DNA of 64,000 nucleotides from contig JARGNX010000002.1 of the NCBI GenBank assembly GCA_029210045.1, positions 186,001 to 250,000 on the forward strand. Reading direction: 5' to 3'. This DNA is from Coxiellaceae bacterium (GTDB lineage Bacteria; Pseudomonadota; Gammaproteobacteria; Coxiellales; Coxiellaceae). A program made the translations under genes and the position numbers. The notes under the pieces are model-generated. The model did not search any database and was not told the DNA's origin. It worked only from the letters and a program-made list of their open reading frames with translations. Shown piece by piece: positions 42,902 through 51,874 of the stretch (the first letter of the stretch is position 1; every line of letters begins with the position of its first letter).

Positions 42902-44635
42902 ATGTTACGCTACAAATTACTCCGAAACGAAGAACACGAAATCACTTCTTTACAAACCAGTTTATACGGCGCCATGCTATTGCGAAGTTCGCATTTAAAT
43001 AAAGGCAGTGCCTTCGATCAGCGCGAACGTGAAGAATTAAAATTAATAGGACGCCTAGCTGAAGCGACAGAAACCATTGAACAGCAAGCCGCACGAGCCT
43101 ATGACCAGTATCTCGAAAAAAACTCCAACCTTGGCAAGAACGTTTACCTTAATGGTCTGCATGACGTTAATGAGACGTTGTTTTACTACTTAGTAAGTCA
43201 GCATCTTGAAGAGATGCTACCTATTATATACACCCCGACTGTTGGTGACGCTGTCATCAAATACAGTTTAGAGTTGCGTATGGCTCGTGGTTTGTATTTT
43301 GCTTATCCGCAGCGCAAACAGATGCGTGAAGTATTACAAAATAGAGTGAGCGAGCACATTGATATCGTGCTAGTCACTGATGGTGAAGGTGTGCTAGGTA
43401 TCGGTGATCAAGGCGTTGGCGGTATGGATATATCCATTGCAAAATTAATGGTGTATACCCTGTGCGCGGGTGTCAATCCAAATACCTATTTACCGATGCA
43501 ACTGGATGTGGGTACCAATAATGAAAAAATGCTTAATGACCCGATGTATTTGGGGTGGCGTCATCCCCGCCTAACCGGTGCAGAGTACGATGATTTTATT
43601 GCGGAGTTTGTGCAAACACTGCAAGAAGAGATTCCGGGTGTGTATTTGCATTGGGAAGATTTTGGGCGTGATAATGCGCGTAAAAATTTAGAAACTTATC
43701 GTGACCAAATCACCAGTTTTAATGATGATATGCAGGGTACGGGAGCTACTGCGCTAGCATGTGTATTGTCGGGGGTGAAAGCTTCAGGTGTCGATTTAAA
43801 AGATCACCGCGTGGCTATCCTTGGCGCCGGTACCGCTGGTTGTGGTATAGCCGATCAAGTGTGCACGATGTTCGAACATCATGGCATGAGCCCAGAAGAA
43901 GCTAAAGAGCGCTTCTGGTTGGTCGATCGTAATGGTTTGTTGGTGAATGATCAATCCGATATTCCTGATTTTCAAAAACCGTATTTACGTAAGCGTGATG
44001 AAGTAAGTGGTTGGAATGTAAAAGACAGCTCCAACATTACCTTACAAGATGTGACGGATAATGCTCACCCCACTATATTAATCGGTTGCTCAACTTGTCA
44101 TGGCGCCTTTACTGAATCAATTATTAAGTCAATGGCGGCGCATTGCCCTCGCCCAATTATTTTGCCATTGTCTAATCCAACTAAGTTATGTGAGGCTGAG
44201 CCCAAAGATTTAATTAAGTGGACAGATGGCACCGCACTAATTGCTACAGGTAGTCCATTTGATCCTGTCGAATATAAAGGAAAGACCTATGTCATTGGTC
44301 AAAGCAATAATGCTTTTGTATTTCCAGGTTTAGGGTTGGCAGTGATTGCCACTAAGGCAACAAAAGTTTCGGATGATATGTTGTGGAAGGCCAGTGATAC
44401 GCTGAGCGATCATTCGCCGGCTCGTAAAGATCCAACAGCATCTTTATTGCCGCGCATTGACGAAACGTGGGCGCTGAGTCGAGAGATAGCATTAGCAGTT
44501 GCAAAACAAGCACGCGAAGAAGGTTTATTAGGAGTGGCAGAAGATACTGATCTAGAACAGGCAATAGATCATATTCGTTGGAAGCCACAGTATGTACCAT
44601 ATCATTATGTCAAAAGCATAGGGGCAGACGAATGA
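42902..44635 (+). CDS. maeA: NAD-dependent malic enzyme
   Basis: It oxidatively decarboxylates malate to pyruvate. The 577-residue protein has Y-T-P-T-V-G-D-A-V with the catalytic Tyr, V-T-D-G-E-G-V-L-G-I-G-D-Q-G, F-N-D-D-M-Q-G-T-G, the nucleotide motif L-G-A-G-T-A-G-C-G-I-A and S-N-P-T. The length and order match E. coli MaeA-type enzymes. Its stop overlaps the next gene's ATG by four bases, so the two are translationally coupled. Confidence 0.95.
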   Translation: MLRYKLLRNEEHEITSLQTSLYGAMLLRSSHLNKGSAFDQREREELKLIGRLAEATETIEQQAARAYDQYLEKNSNLGKNVYLNGLHDVNETLFYYLVSQHLEEMLPIIYTPTVGDAVIKYSLELRMARGLYFAYPQRKQMREVLQNRVSEHIDIVLVTDGEGVLGIGDQGVGGMDISIAKLMVYTLCAGVNPNTYLPMQLDVGTNNEKMLNDPMYLGWRHPRLTGAEYDDFIAEFVQTLQEEIPGVYLHWEDFGRDNARKNLETYRDQITSFNDDMQGTGATALACVLSGVKASGVDLKDHRVAILGAGTAGCGIADQVCTMFEHHGMSPEEAKERFWLVDRNGLLVNDQSDIPDFQKPYLRKRDEVSGWNVKDSSNITLQDVTDNAHPTILIGCSTCHGAFTESIIKSMAAHCPRPIILPLSNPTKLCEAEPKDLIKWTDGTALIATGSPFDPVEYKGKTYVIGQSNNAFVFPGLGLAVIATKATKVSDDMLWKASDTLSDHSPARKDPTASLLPRIDETWALSREIALAVAKQAREEGLLGVAEDTDLEQAIDHIRWKPQYVPYHYVKSIGADE

Positions 44636-46236
44636 GAAAAGCATTTTATTGGTCGAGTTTAATTTATTTGATTGCGATTGTTGTTCTGGGCTACTTTTGG
44701 CCGTGGGTATACTACTTCTTTATTCTTTGGGTGCCGTTTACTCTGATTGGTATATACGACATCCATTGGTCTAAGCATTTAGTCACGCGTAACTATCCGG
44801 TGATAGGTCATTTGCGTTATATGTTTGAGTTCATTCGCCCTGAAATCCAGCAATATTTTATTGCTACAAACCAAAGTGGTCGCCCCTATAATCGTGAAAC
44901 GCGTACGATGGTATATGATCGCGCGGTAAAAGAAGAAGGTGTATTACCATTTGGCACGCAGCAGGATATTACTACCATTGGTTATGAATCAGCTAACCAT
45001 TCAATGGCGCCAAAAAAGGTGCCGCATGAGCAAGGCCGATTACAATTGGGTGGTGAGTTTTGCAAACAGCCCTACTGTGCTTCTCGTATGAATATTTCAG
45101 CGATGAGTTTTGGTGCGCTTAGTGGCCGTGCAGTACGTGCATTAAACTTAGGCGCTAAGCTCGGTAACTTTATGCATAACACCGGTGAGGGCGGATTAAG
45201 TAAGTACCATTTAAAAGAAGGTGGCGACATTTGCTGGCAAATTGGTACGGGCTATTTTGGTTGTCGCACAAAAGATGGTAACTTCGATCCTGATTTGTTC
45301 ACTGAAAAAGCTAATTTAGAGGTGGTTAAGGTCATTGAAATTAAAATTTCACAAGGCGCAAAGCCATCACACGGTGGTTTGTTGCCGGGTGCTAAAGTGT
45401 CTAAAGAAATTGCCGAAGCACGTTTAGTTGAGCCAGGTGAAGATTGTGACTCACCACCAGGGCATCGCGAATTTTCAACGCCAATTGAACTATTGCAATT
45501 TGTGCAGCGCTTGCGTGAGATGTCAAATGGCAAGCCAGTTGGTTTTAAACTTTGTTTGGGTCGCCGCGGTGAATTTATGGCTGTGGTTAAGGCCATGCTG
45601 GAAACGGGGATATTGCCAGATTTTATCACCGTTGATGGTGCCGAAGGGGGAACGGGTGCAGCGCCTATCGAGTTTTCCGATTATTTAGGTACACCAATCA
45701 ATGAGGGTCTTGTATTTGTAACCAGTGCTTTAATCGGCGCAAATTTACGTGACAAGATTCGTGTGATTGCCAGTGGTAAGGTCGCTACCGGTTTTGATTT
45801 AATTACTAAGTTGGCGTTAGGTGCGGATATGTGTAACGTTGCGCGTGGTATGTTATTCGCTGTGGGTTGCATCCAAGCAACGCGTTGCAATACTAACACC
45901 TGCCCTACTGGTATTACTACACAAGATCCTGTGCGCCAAAAAGCCATTAAGATAGAGGCCAGTGCTGAAATGGTTCATAATTTTCATGATGCTACGGTTG
46001 ACTCAATGTTAGCGATTGCCGGTGCAATGGGTCTTGATGATTTGGCAGGTTTAAATCCAACGATGATTATGCGTCGCGGTGCTAACGAGCTTAGTGTGCC
46101 TTATGATGTGTTGTATCATTACTTGCGACCTGGTGAGTTAATAGAAAACTCGCATCACTTACATCCTATCTACAAGCGCTATTGGGAAGCGGCTCGTCCT
46201 GATACGTTTGCTTATCATTACGATATGGAACATTGA
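44632..46236 (+). CDS. Membrane-anchored FMN-binding glutamate synthase-like protein
   Basis: A 534-residue protein of the GltB-like FMN family without a glutaminase domain. Two N-terminal helices (about 5-50) anchor it, then the FMN barrel shows M-S-F-G-A-L-S, N-T-G-E-G-G-L-S and I-T-V-D-G-A-E-G-G-T-G-A-A-P. The iron-sulfur cysteines are in C-I-Q-A-T-R-C-N-T-N-T-C-P-T-G. Members of this group are found in many bacteria; the true reaction is often unclear. The ATGA overlap with maeA suggests shared expression. The frame is open from 44578, but 44632 fits the first helix. Confidence 0.9.
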   Translation: MRKAFYWSSLIYLIAIVVLGYFWPWVYYFFILWVPFTLIGIYDIHWSKHLVTRNYPVIGHLRYMFEFIRPEIQQYFIATNQSGRPYNRETRTMVYDRAVKEEGVLPFGTQQDITTIGYESANHSMAPKKVPHEQGRLQLGGEFCKQPYCASRMNISAMSFGALSGRAVRALNLGAKLGNFMHNTGEGGLSKYHLKEGGDICWQIGTGYFGCRTKDGNFDPDLFTEKANLEVVKVIEIKISQGAKPSHGGLLPGAKVSKEIAEARLVEPGEDCDSPPGHREFSTPIELLQFVQRLREMSNGKPVGFKLCLGRRGEFMAVVKAMLETGILPDFITVDGAEGGTGAAPIEFSDYLGTPINEGLVFVTSALIGANLRDKIRVIASGKVATGFDLITKLALGADMCNVARGMLFAVGCIQATRCNTNTCPTGITTQDPVRQKAIKIEASAEMVHNFHDATVDSMLAIAGAMGLDDLAGLNPTMIMRRGANELSVPYDVLYHYLRPGELIENSHHLHPIYKRYWEAARPDTFAYHYDMEH

Positions 46237-46265
46237 TCTTACAGTTTTAAATAGAAAAATCGCTT

Positions 46266-46296
46266 ACAAGGTGTTGCAAAACCTGCAACACCTTGT
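46266..46296 (+). terminator. Hairpin after the glutamate synthase-like gene
   Basis: ACAAGGTGTTGC (46266-46277) pairs perfectly with GCAACACCTTGT (46285-46296) around a 7-base loop. The T content after it is modest (TGCTATATTGT), so termination could be partial. Confidence 0.65.
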
Positions 46297-46419
46297 TGCT
46301 ATATTGTCTCTATGCGCATAACAGCAAAAATGTATACTGATGTCGATAGCTTTATAAGCTATCCCTGTAGCGTTATATCGTGTGTGGTATCTATAAATAT
46401 TATTAATAAGGAAATAATA

Positions 46420-48444
46420 ATGAAAAAAATATTACTTGGATCAACACTGTTGTTAACTGTGCAGGCGAGTGTCAGCTTCGCGGCGATTACAGCAGATGTT
46501 TCCGGTTTACCTTATAAATTAGCGCAGAGTGGTGCGGGGGGCGTTTACGCCGCAGTTAAAGACGTAGCGAATAACGCGTTATATGTTTCAGGTTCCTTTA
46601 CTGGAATCGGCGTGGATTCGGGTGGTGGGGCAATGTTTGATGCCAACGGAGCTGCTGTAAATGAAAAGGTAAAATACGATGGCATGGTATACAGTTCATT
46701 ATCAGATACGCATGGTGGATTTTATGTGGCGGGTTCGTTCACTGCTGTTGATGGTGATAAAGAGGCTAAATATTTAGCGCATATCAATGCCGATGGCCAT
46801 GTGGATGCCTCATTTAAGCCTCATATGCCAGAACGAATTTATAAGATCGCGTTGGTTGGAAATAAGTTGTATGCAGAGTCTTCAAAGTTTCGCACTATTT
46901 ATCAGGTGAACACCGATAGCGGTCAAATAAATCCGAGTTTTCATGTTAGTACTAACCGCCCTATTCAATCGATGGTTGCCACGCATCATGGTTTGTATAT
47001 AGGTGGTGGTTTTTACCAGGTGAATAATTTTCATAGAGGAAATTTTGCTAAGCTTGATTTAGATACAGGGGATTTGGTTAAGCGTTACTATAAATCCAAT
47101 AAGGCTGTCACCAATATTGTAAATGCGCAGGACGATAAGCTCTATATCAATACGAAAGATGGCAAGTTGATTAAAATAGATGAGGTAAGCGGTGTCAGAG
47201 ATCAAGCGTTTACTTCTTCAGTTGGGACGCCTATGCATATGGTTGTCGATCATGATTGGATATGGGCGGGGTATCGATTCTCACCGTACCTTAAGCGATT
47301 CAGTACGTTTGACGGCAGTCATGATACCAATGTTAAGTCACCTATAAATGCAATGCCGCGAGATTTTGCATTTGATAATCAATTCATTTATATAGCAGGT
47401 GCTTTTGAAAATGTGGCTGGGAATGCAAAAGTTAATCGTATTGCGCGATTTAATAAAGACACACTTGCCGTAGATGCCTCATTTCATCCAATGATCGATG
47501 GTGGTGCTGCACTGACGTTGAGTCTCAATAACGGAAAAGTGTTTACTGGTGGATTTTTTAATACGGCTTATGGTATTGAGCAGCCATATTTGATGAAGTT
47601 GGATGCGACTACAGGTAAGCCGGATCTCACTTTTAGACCTGCACTTGATGGTTATCCTTATGCTATGGCATTGCATAACGATGAGCTTTATATTGGTGGA
47701 AATTTCAAAACCGTTGATGGTAGCTCTATGCCTAAAATGGCAAAAATATCCAAACTAACCGGTGGTTTATTGCCAACTGGTTTTGCGATGCAACCTAACT
47801 GGCCTATTTATACGTTAAAAGTGCATGGTGATTATTTATATGCTGGTGGTATGTTTAACACGATTGCTGGAAGTGCCGCTACGCCTTATCTTGCACGTTT
47901 TAATTTAACTACAGATACTTTTGACAGTAACTTTAGTTTATCAGGACTTAATAACCGTGTTTTTGATATGGATTTTGATGGTGACGCTTTGTATGTGGCG
48001 GGCAAGTTTACTGCTAAGCTGGCCAAATATGATGTTACTACTGGCGTGATGGACATAAGCTTTAAGCCTTTCACAGAAGCATCACAAATAAATGGCGTTG
48101 CTATTTATAATGGTGCTGTTTATGCCGCTGTGCATCGACATGATGGTATAGAGAAATTTGATAAGTTGACTGGTGAAAGATCCTTTAACACACCACACTT
48201 GGGTCGCTATGGCTATGGGCTAACCAAACAAAATAATCTGTTATTGGTATCATCATACGGCGCAGTTACGTGCATTGATATGGATGCAGATACGGTTGTT
48301 CCGCAGTTGACGTTCGTTACAAACCAAAGGGTGCATCAAGTTATTTCATTTGGTGATTCACAGTTCTTTGTTGCTGGACAATACACTTTAATCAATAATA
48401 AAAACGTGAGCTATTTGTCGAGAGTGGTTTATAGCGATCTGTAA
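46420..48444 (+). CDS. Secreted beta-propeller protein with DUF5122-like repeats
   Basis: A 674-residue protein with a signal peptide (MKKILLGSTLLLTVQASVSF, then A-A). The mature part is a chain of repeats of the form L-Y-V/I-x-G-x-F-x-x-V-x-G followed by L-A-R-F/L-N-x(5)-D-x-S-F, seen at least eight times (e.g. F-Y-V-A-G-S-F-T-A-V-D-G, L-Y-I-G-G-N-F-K-T-V-D-G, L-Y-A-G-G-M-F-N-T-I-A-G). This is the delta-60/DUF5122 beta-propeller pattern. Function unknown; likely a surface or extracellular binding protein. AAGGAA precedes the ATG at 46420. Confidence 0.85.
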   Translation: MKKILLGSTLLLTVQASVSFAAITADVSGLPYKLAQSGAGGVYAAVKDVANNALYVSGSFTGIGVDSGGGAMFDANGAAVNEKVKYDGMVYSSLSDTHGGFYVAGSFTAVDGDKEAKYLAHINADGHVDASFKPHMPERIYKIALVGNKLYAESSKFRTIYQVNTDSGQINPSFHVSTNRPIQSMVATHHGLYIGGGFYQVNNFHRGNFAKLDLDTGDLVKRYYKSNKAVTNIVNAQDDKLYINTKDGKLIKIDEVSGVRDQAFTSSVGTPMHMVVDHDWIWAGYRFSPYLKRFSTFDGSHDTNVKSPINAMPRDFAFDNQFIYIAGAFENVAGNAKVNRIARFNKDTLAVDASFHPMIDGGAALTLSLNNGKVFTGGFFNTAYGIEQPYLMKLDATTGKPDLTFRPALDGYPYAMALHNDELYIGGNFKTVDGSSMPKMAKISKLTGGLLPTGFAMQPNWPIYTLKVHGDYLYAGGMFNTIAGSAATPYLARFNLTTDTFDSNFSLSGLNNRVFDMDFDGDALYVAGKFTAKLAKYDVTTGVMDISFKPFTEASQINGVAIYNGAVYAAVHRHDGIEKFDKLTGERSFNTPHLGRYGYGLTKQNNLLLVSSYGAVTCIDMDADTVVPQLTFVTNQRVHQVISFGDSQFFVAGQYTLINNKNVSYLSRVVYSDL

Positions 48445-48450
48445 CTACAG

Positions 48451-48539
48451 TGCAGAGACTCACCTATGAGTCTCTGCATGCCTGTACATATATCAATGCA
48501 TAAGCTATTATTATCATGCTAGAGATAGCATGATAATAA
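48451..48539. repeat. Two hairpins between the propeller gene and the LysR gene
   Basis: TGCAGAGACTCA/TGAGTCTCTGCA (48451-48462, 48467-48478) and TTATTATCATGCT/AGCATGATAATAA (48508-48520, 48527-48539) are perfect inverted repeats. The first may end the propeller transcript. The second is about 32 bases before the LysR start and may be a regulatory site there. Confidence 0.7.
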
Positions 48540-48570
48540 AATGCGAAAACCATACGAACAGACTTAAATA

Positions 48571-49467
48571 ATGATCCAAGATGCAATGCTATTTGTGCAA
48601 GTAATTGAAGCTGGCAGCCTAACCAAAGCAGCAGTACTCATGAGCTGTTCAAAATCGCAAATAAGTCGTAAGCTAGCAAAGCTCGAGAGTCGGCTTAATG
48701 TGCAGTTAGTAATAAAGCAGCAACAAGGATTAATTTTAACGGAAGAAGGAAATGAGTTTTATCAATCTTGCGTTAAAATACATTCAGATTTTAAGCGCGC
48801 CATTCAAAGCACTCAGAAAAGTTCGTTAAACGTTACGGGTAAGTTATGTATTACTGCCCCACTAAATCTTGGTGCTATGACACTGTGTCCTTTGATTGCA
48901 GACTTCATGCAAAAATTTCCCAAATTAACTGTAGATCTTGACCTTTCTGATGGTTATAAAGAAATTTTAGACGGACCTCTTGATGTTGCTATACGGATTG
49001 CAAGCGAGCTGTCGCAACCAGGTTTGGTTGCAAAAAAACTACATGCTTATAAAAATATTATCTGTGCTAGTAAAGCATACATAAGTGAACATGGGGTCCC
49101 TACTAGTCCGTGGGATTTAAGTCAGCATAAGATCATTTCAGCTTTAACAAATTTGATTGGAGAAAAGCCGGGGCATTGGGGATTCATAGAGCACGGTCAG
49201 TCACTTGATGTGCCAATTTACCCTTTTTTCAAAGTGGCAAATCATAAAGTACAAAAGCAAATGGCTGTCGATGGATGTGGGATTATTCGAGTTCCAGAAT
49301 ATTCAATAGACCAAGAAATAGAGCAAGGAGAGTTAGTACCTTTGCTTGAATGTTATAACCTAGCGGAGCTGCATGTATTTGCAGTGTATAAAAAACTTGA
49401 TCCGGTTCCAAAGAAAATACAGCTCTTTATTCATTTTCTACAGCAATATTTTACAATGCCACCGTAG
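48571..49467 (+). CDS. LysR-family transcriptional regulator
   Basis: A 298-residue regulator. The N-terminal helix-turn-helix reads G-S-L-T-K-A-A-V-L-M-S-C-S-K-S-Q-I-S-R-K-L-A-K-L-E, and a substrate-binding domain of periplasmic-binding type follows (about 90-290, with G-K-L-C-I-T-A-P-L-N-L-G). Its divergent gene partner is absent; the next gene, in the same direction, is the first Fic/ankyrin gene 118 bases downstream, which is a possible target by neighbourhood only. The inducer is unknown. Confidence 0.88.
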   Translation: MIQDAMLFVQVIEAGSLTKAAVLMSCSKSQISRKLAKLESRLNVQLVIKQQQGLILTEEGNEFYQSCVKIHSDFKRAIQSTQKSSLNVTGKLCITAPLNLGAMTLCPLIADFMQKFPKLTVDLDLSDGYKEILDGPLDVAIRIASELSQPGLVAKKLHAYKNIICASKAYISEHGVPTSPWDLSQHKIISALTNLIGEKPGHWGFIEHGQSLDVPIYPFFKVANHKVQKQMAVDGCGIIRVPEYSIDQEIEQGELVPLLECYNLAELHVFAVYKKLDPVPKKIQLFIHFLQQYFTMPP

Positions 49468-49585
49468 CCCTAATATCAGAATAATTCAGCTGTTGTGGCT
49501 TTAATACTGACTTAATTCAATGATGCTAGTATGTGTGATTGCCGCTGCTTTGTGTGAATAGATAAATAAGAGCAGGCATTGTTAA

Positions 49586-51790
49586 ATGAGAGAAAAATCA
49601 AAGAGTTCAAGTAAGCAGCAGTTCGCGCTGAATCAAATAGCCTATATATTACAGTCCGGTGAAACCTGGCGATATTTTGTCGATGGGCCTCACCAGTTGA
49701 GTGGTCGTCATTCTTATACGGAAAATGGGTATTTATGCGCGTTAATGAATTGCTTTACACGCTTGGCTGATTTTGCGGGTAAAGAGCGCTTAACCGTTGG
49801 TGATCTTGGTGAGCTGCACCGATTAAGCGTCGAAGGTGTTAGTGGTACGGCTTATGATGCGGACACGGCTTTTGGTGCCTATCGATGCCGTGCCATGAAT
49901 AGCACTATGACTTTTGGGTTATACAGTTTTAATTCATCGAAAGCTGGGTATATCGATTTAATCAATAAAATACGTGATGGCAGTTTTGGTGGGCAGTTTC
50001 TTTTGCGTCCTAGTCCTAATGAAGGATTTTATTCAATAGGCAATGATTTTTTACACAGTAAAACAGATGTTGAAATTGATGATATAGCTGAAAAACTGAT
50101 GACAAAGTTCCATGCCGTGCTATTGCAGATGCCTCCAGTAAAAGTAGATATTGAGTTGGCCGTAAACTTACAGTTACTGCTGGATCGCTATTATATTGAA
50201 ATTGAGTCAGCCGATACTGAAGTTGAAAAATTAACGGCTATAGCGCGATTTTGTCAGGATGCAGCGCGACTACATCCCTACCGTGATGGTAATGGACGCG
50301 TATTTTGTATGCTGGCACCGTATTTGCTGTGTATGCAAAACGGTATGATGCCACCAATGATGGATGATGTGAATGTATTCGGTAACTACAGTATCGAAGA
50401 GATTGTTGCTGCAATGAAATTAGGAATTAAAAGGTCTCAGAGCATACGGTCAGGTAAGCCGTTTATGTCGCCTATTGATAGGGATCAGCACCTTCAAGTG
50501 ATATCAGAGCTAGAGACATATGAACATGATGCTGATCGATGCTTAGACAGTCTTGCATTAAACCCATGGCAGCAGGTGCTATTAGCTGTTCGTCGTGATG
50601 AGCTCAAAGAAACCCCAGAGCTAAAAAAATATTATAGGAGCTTAAGTGTTACGGCTAAAGCTCGGCTATCACGAGAGATATCTAAGCATTATGCGGCTAA
50701 GAGCTATGCGGCACTTTTTGATGAAGACGATGCTAAATTGCAACTGTTATCCAGCGCGGTGCAAGATAACCCGGAAAATATAGCGCTATTGGTGGCTACA
50801 GTGCGAGAATGTTATGACGATGCGGAAGCAATTTTGGCGCAAGCACAGTACGAAGCGGCTTGTTATGGAAATATAGCATTCTTAGTGGAGTTACGGCAAG
50901 TTTGCAAAGGTCCGCATGTGGATATCAATGCCCGCGCTAGCAATGGGCAGACAGCATTGCACGGCGCCATTCGTAATAATCAATGGGAACTGGCTAGCAT
51001 GTTACTAGGTCAAGGCGCTAATCCTCATTTGTGGGTGGGAAGATTTACAACTTTTAATTATGCGCTTAATCACCATAATACCTCTTTGGTAATCAATATG
51101 CTTAAGGCGTATGGACATAACGCGCAAGCTTATCCCTTGGGTCGTACTCGTTGTATAGACCCTGAATATCTACAGCGGATTGCTGTTGATTTCTTAAAAG
51201 ATGTTGAGTCGGTGGCATTAACGAAAGGTATAGTATGCGTGCTTAATGATTATTACCCGTTGAGTGAGGTATTAGATGCGCTAGCAGAGAAGCTGGCATC
51301 TGATATGACAATCCCTGATCCATTGCCTGAACTAAAACAAAGTTTAGCACTGCTTAGTGTGCTGCCTGATGAAATGCGGGGAATTAAAAAGATACCCTTT
51401 TTTATTCGGGGATTTGATCGTCCTACGCAATTATCCTTGTTAGATATGTGTTTAACTAGCAGTGATAGTGGGCTTAAATCGCAAGATATACTGCAGTTAT
51501 TTAGATCGGTATTTTTTGACAGCGTACGCACTGTCGACCAATCAACACTGAAAATATTTTTAGAAAAATTACCGGATGCCAAAGGTCTGACAGATGAGCA
51601 CCGGCAGACCTTGCTTGATGAGAGCGAGGCTCATTTAGCCAATATGAAGTTGAACCCTTGTCGGCTGCCACAGCCATTAGACCCCCGTTTCTTTGTTGGT
51701 TTGTTTCCTGCCGATGGTGGCGTGCCGTTATTGGATGAATGTCCGGGTCAAGATGACGGGGCGGGGAAAAGTTCGGTTAAGTGCGATTAG
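49586..51790 (+). CDS. Fic-domain protein with C-terminal ankyrin repeats (paralog 1)
   Basis: A 734-residue protein. A conserved N-terminal segment (about 14-60: S-G-E-T-W-R-Y-F-V-D-G-P-H-Q ... N-G-Y-L-C-A-L-M) leads to a Fic core with H-P-Y-R-D-G-N-G-R at 230-238, a full match to HxFx(D/E)GNxxR with Tyr for Phe. Fic enzymes transfer AMP or other phosphate-linked groups from a nucleotide to hydroxyl side chains. Residues about 447-520 contain ankyrin-like repeats (D-I-N-A-R-A-S-N-G-Q-T-A-L-H-G-A and L-L-G-Q-G-A-N-P-H). The Fic-then-ankyrin order is that of the Legionella effector AnkX. No inhibitory S/T-xxxE-(G/N) helix was recognised. First of three tandem paralogs. Confidence 0.85.
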   Translation: MREKSKSSSKQQFALNQIAYILQSGETWRYFVDGPHQLSGRHSYTENGYLCALMNCFTRLADFAGKERLTVGDLGELHRLSVEGVSGTAYDADTAFGAYRCRAMNSTMTFGLYSFNSSKAGYIDLINKIRDGSFGGQFLLRPSPNEGFYSIGNDFLHSKTDVEIDDIAEKLMTKFHAVLLQMPPVKVDIELAVNLQLLLDRYYIEIESADTEVEKLTAIARFCQDAARLHPYRDGNGRVFCMLAPYLLCMQNGMMPPMMDDVNVFGNYSIEEIVAAMKLGIKRSQSIRSGKPFMSPIDRDQHLQVISELETYEHDADRCLDSLALNPWQQVLLAVRRDELKETPELKKYYRSLSVTAKARLSREISKHYAAKSYAALFDEDDAKLQLLSSAVQDNPENIALLVATVRECYDDAEAILAQAQYEAACYGNIAFLVELRQVCKGPHVDINARASNGQTALHGAIRNNQWELASMLLGQGANPHLWVGRFTTFNYALNHHNTSLVINMLKAYGHNAQAYPLGRTRCIDPEYLQRIAVDFLKDVESVALTKGIVCVLNDYYPLSEVLDALAEKLASDMTIPDPLPELKQSLALLSVLPDEMRGIKKIPFFIRGFDRPTQLSLLDMCLTSSDSGLKSQDILQLFRSVFFDSVRTVDQSTLKIFLEKLPDAKGLTDEHRQTLLDESEAHLANMKLNPCRLPQPLDPRFFVGLFPADGGVPLLDECPGQDDGAGKSSVKCD

Positions 51791-51874
51791 CTTAATAGTA
51801 CTTTAATTCCGGTTTTATATAATGAATAAAAGTCTGCGTGTATTGAATTATATAATAATAGAGGTGATGCATCA

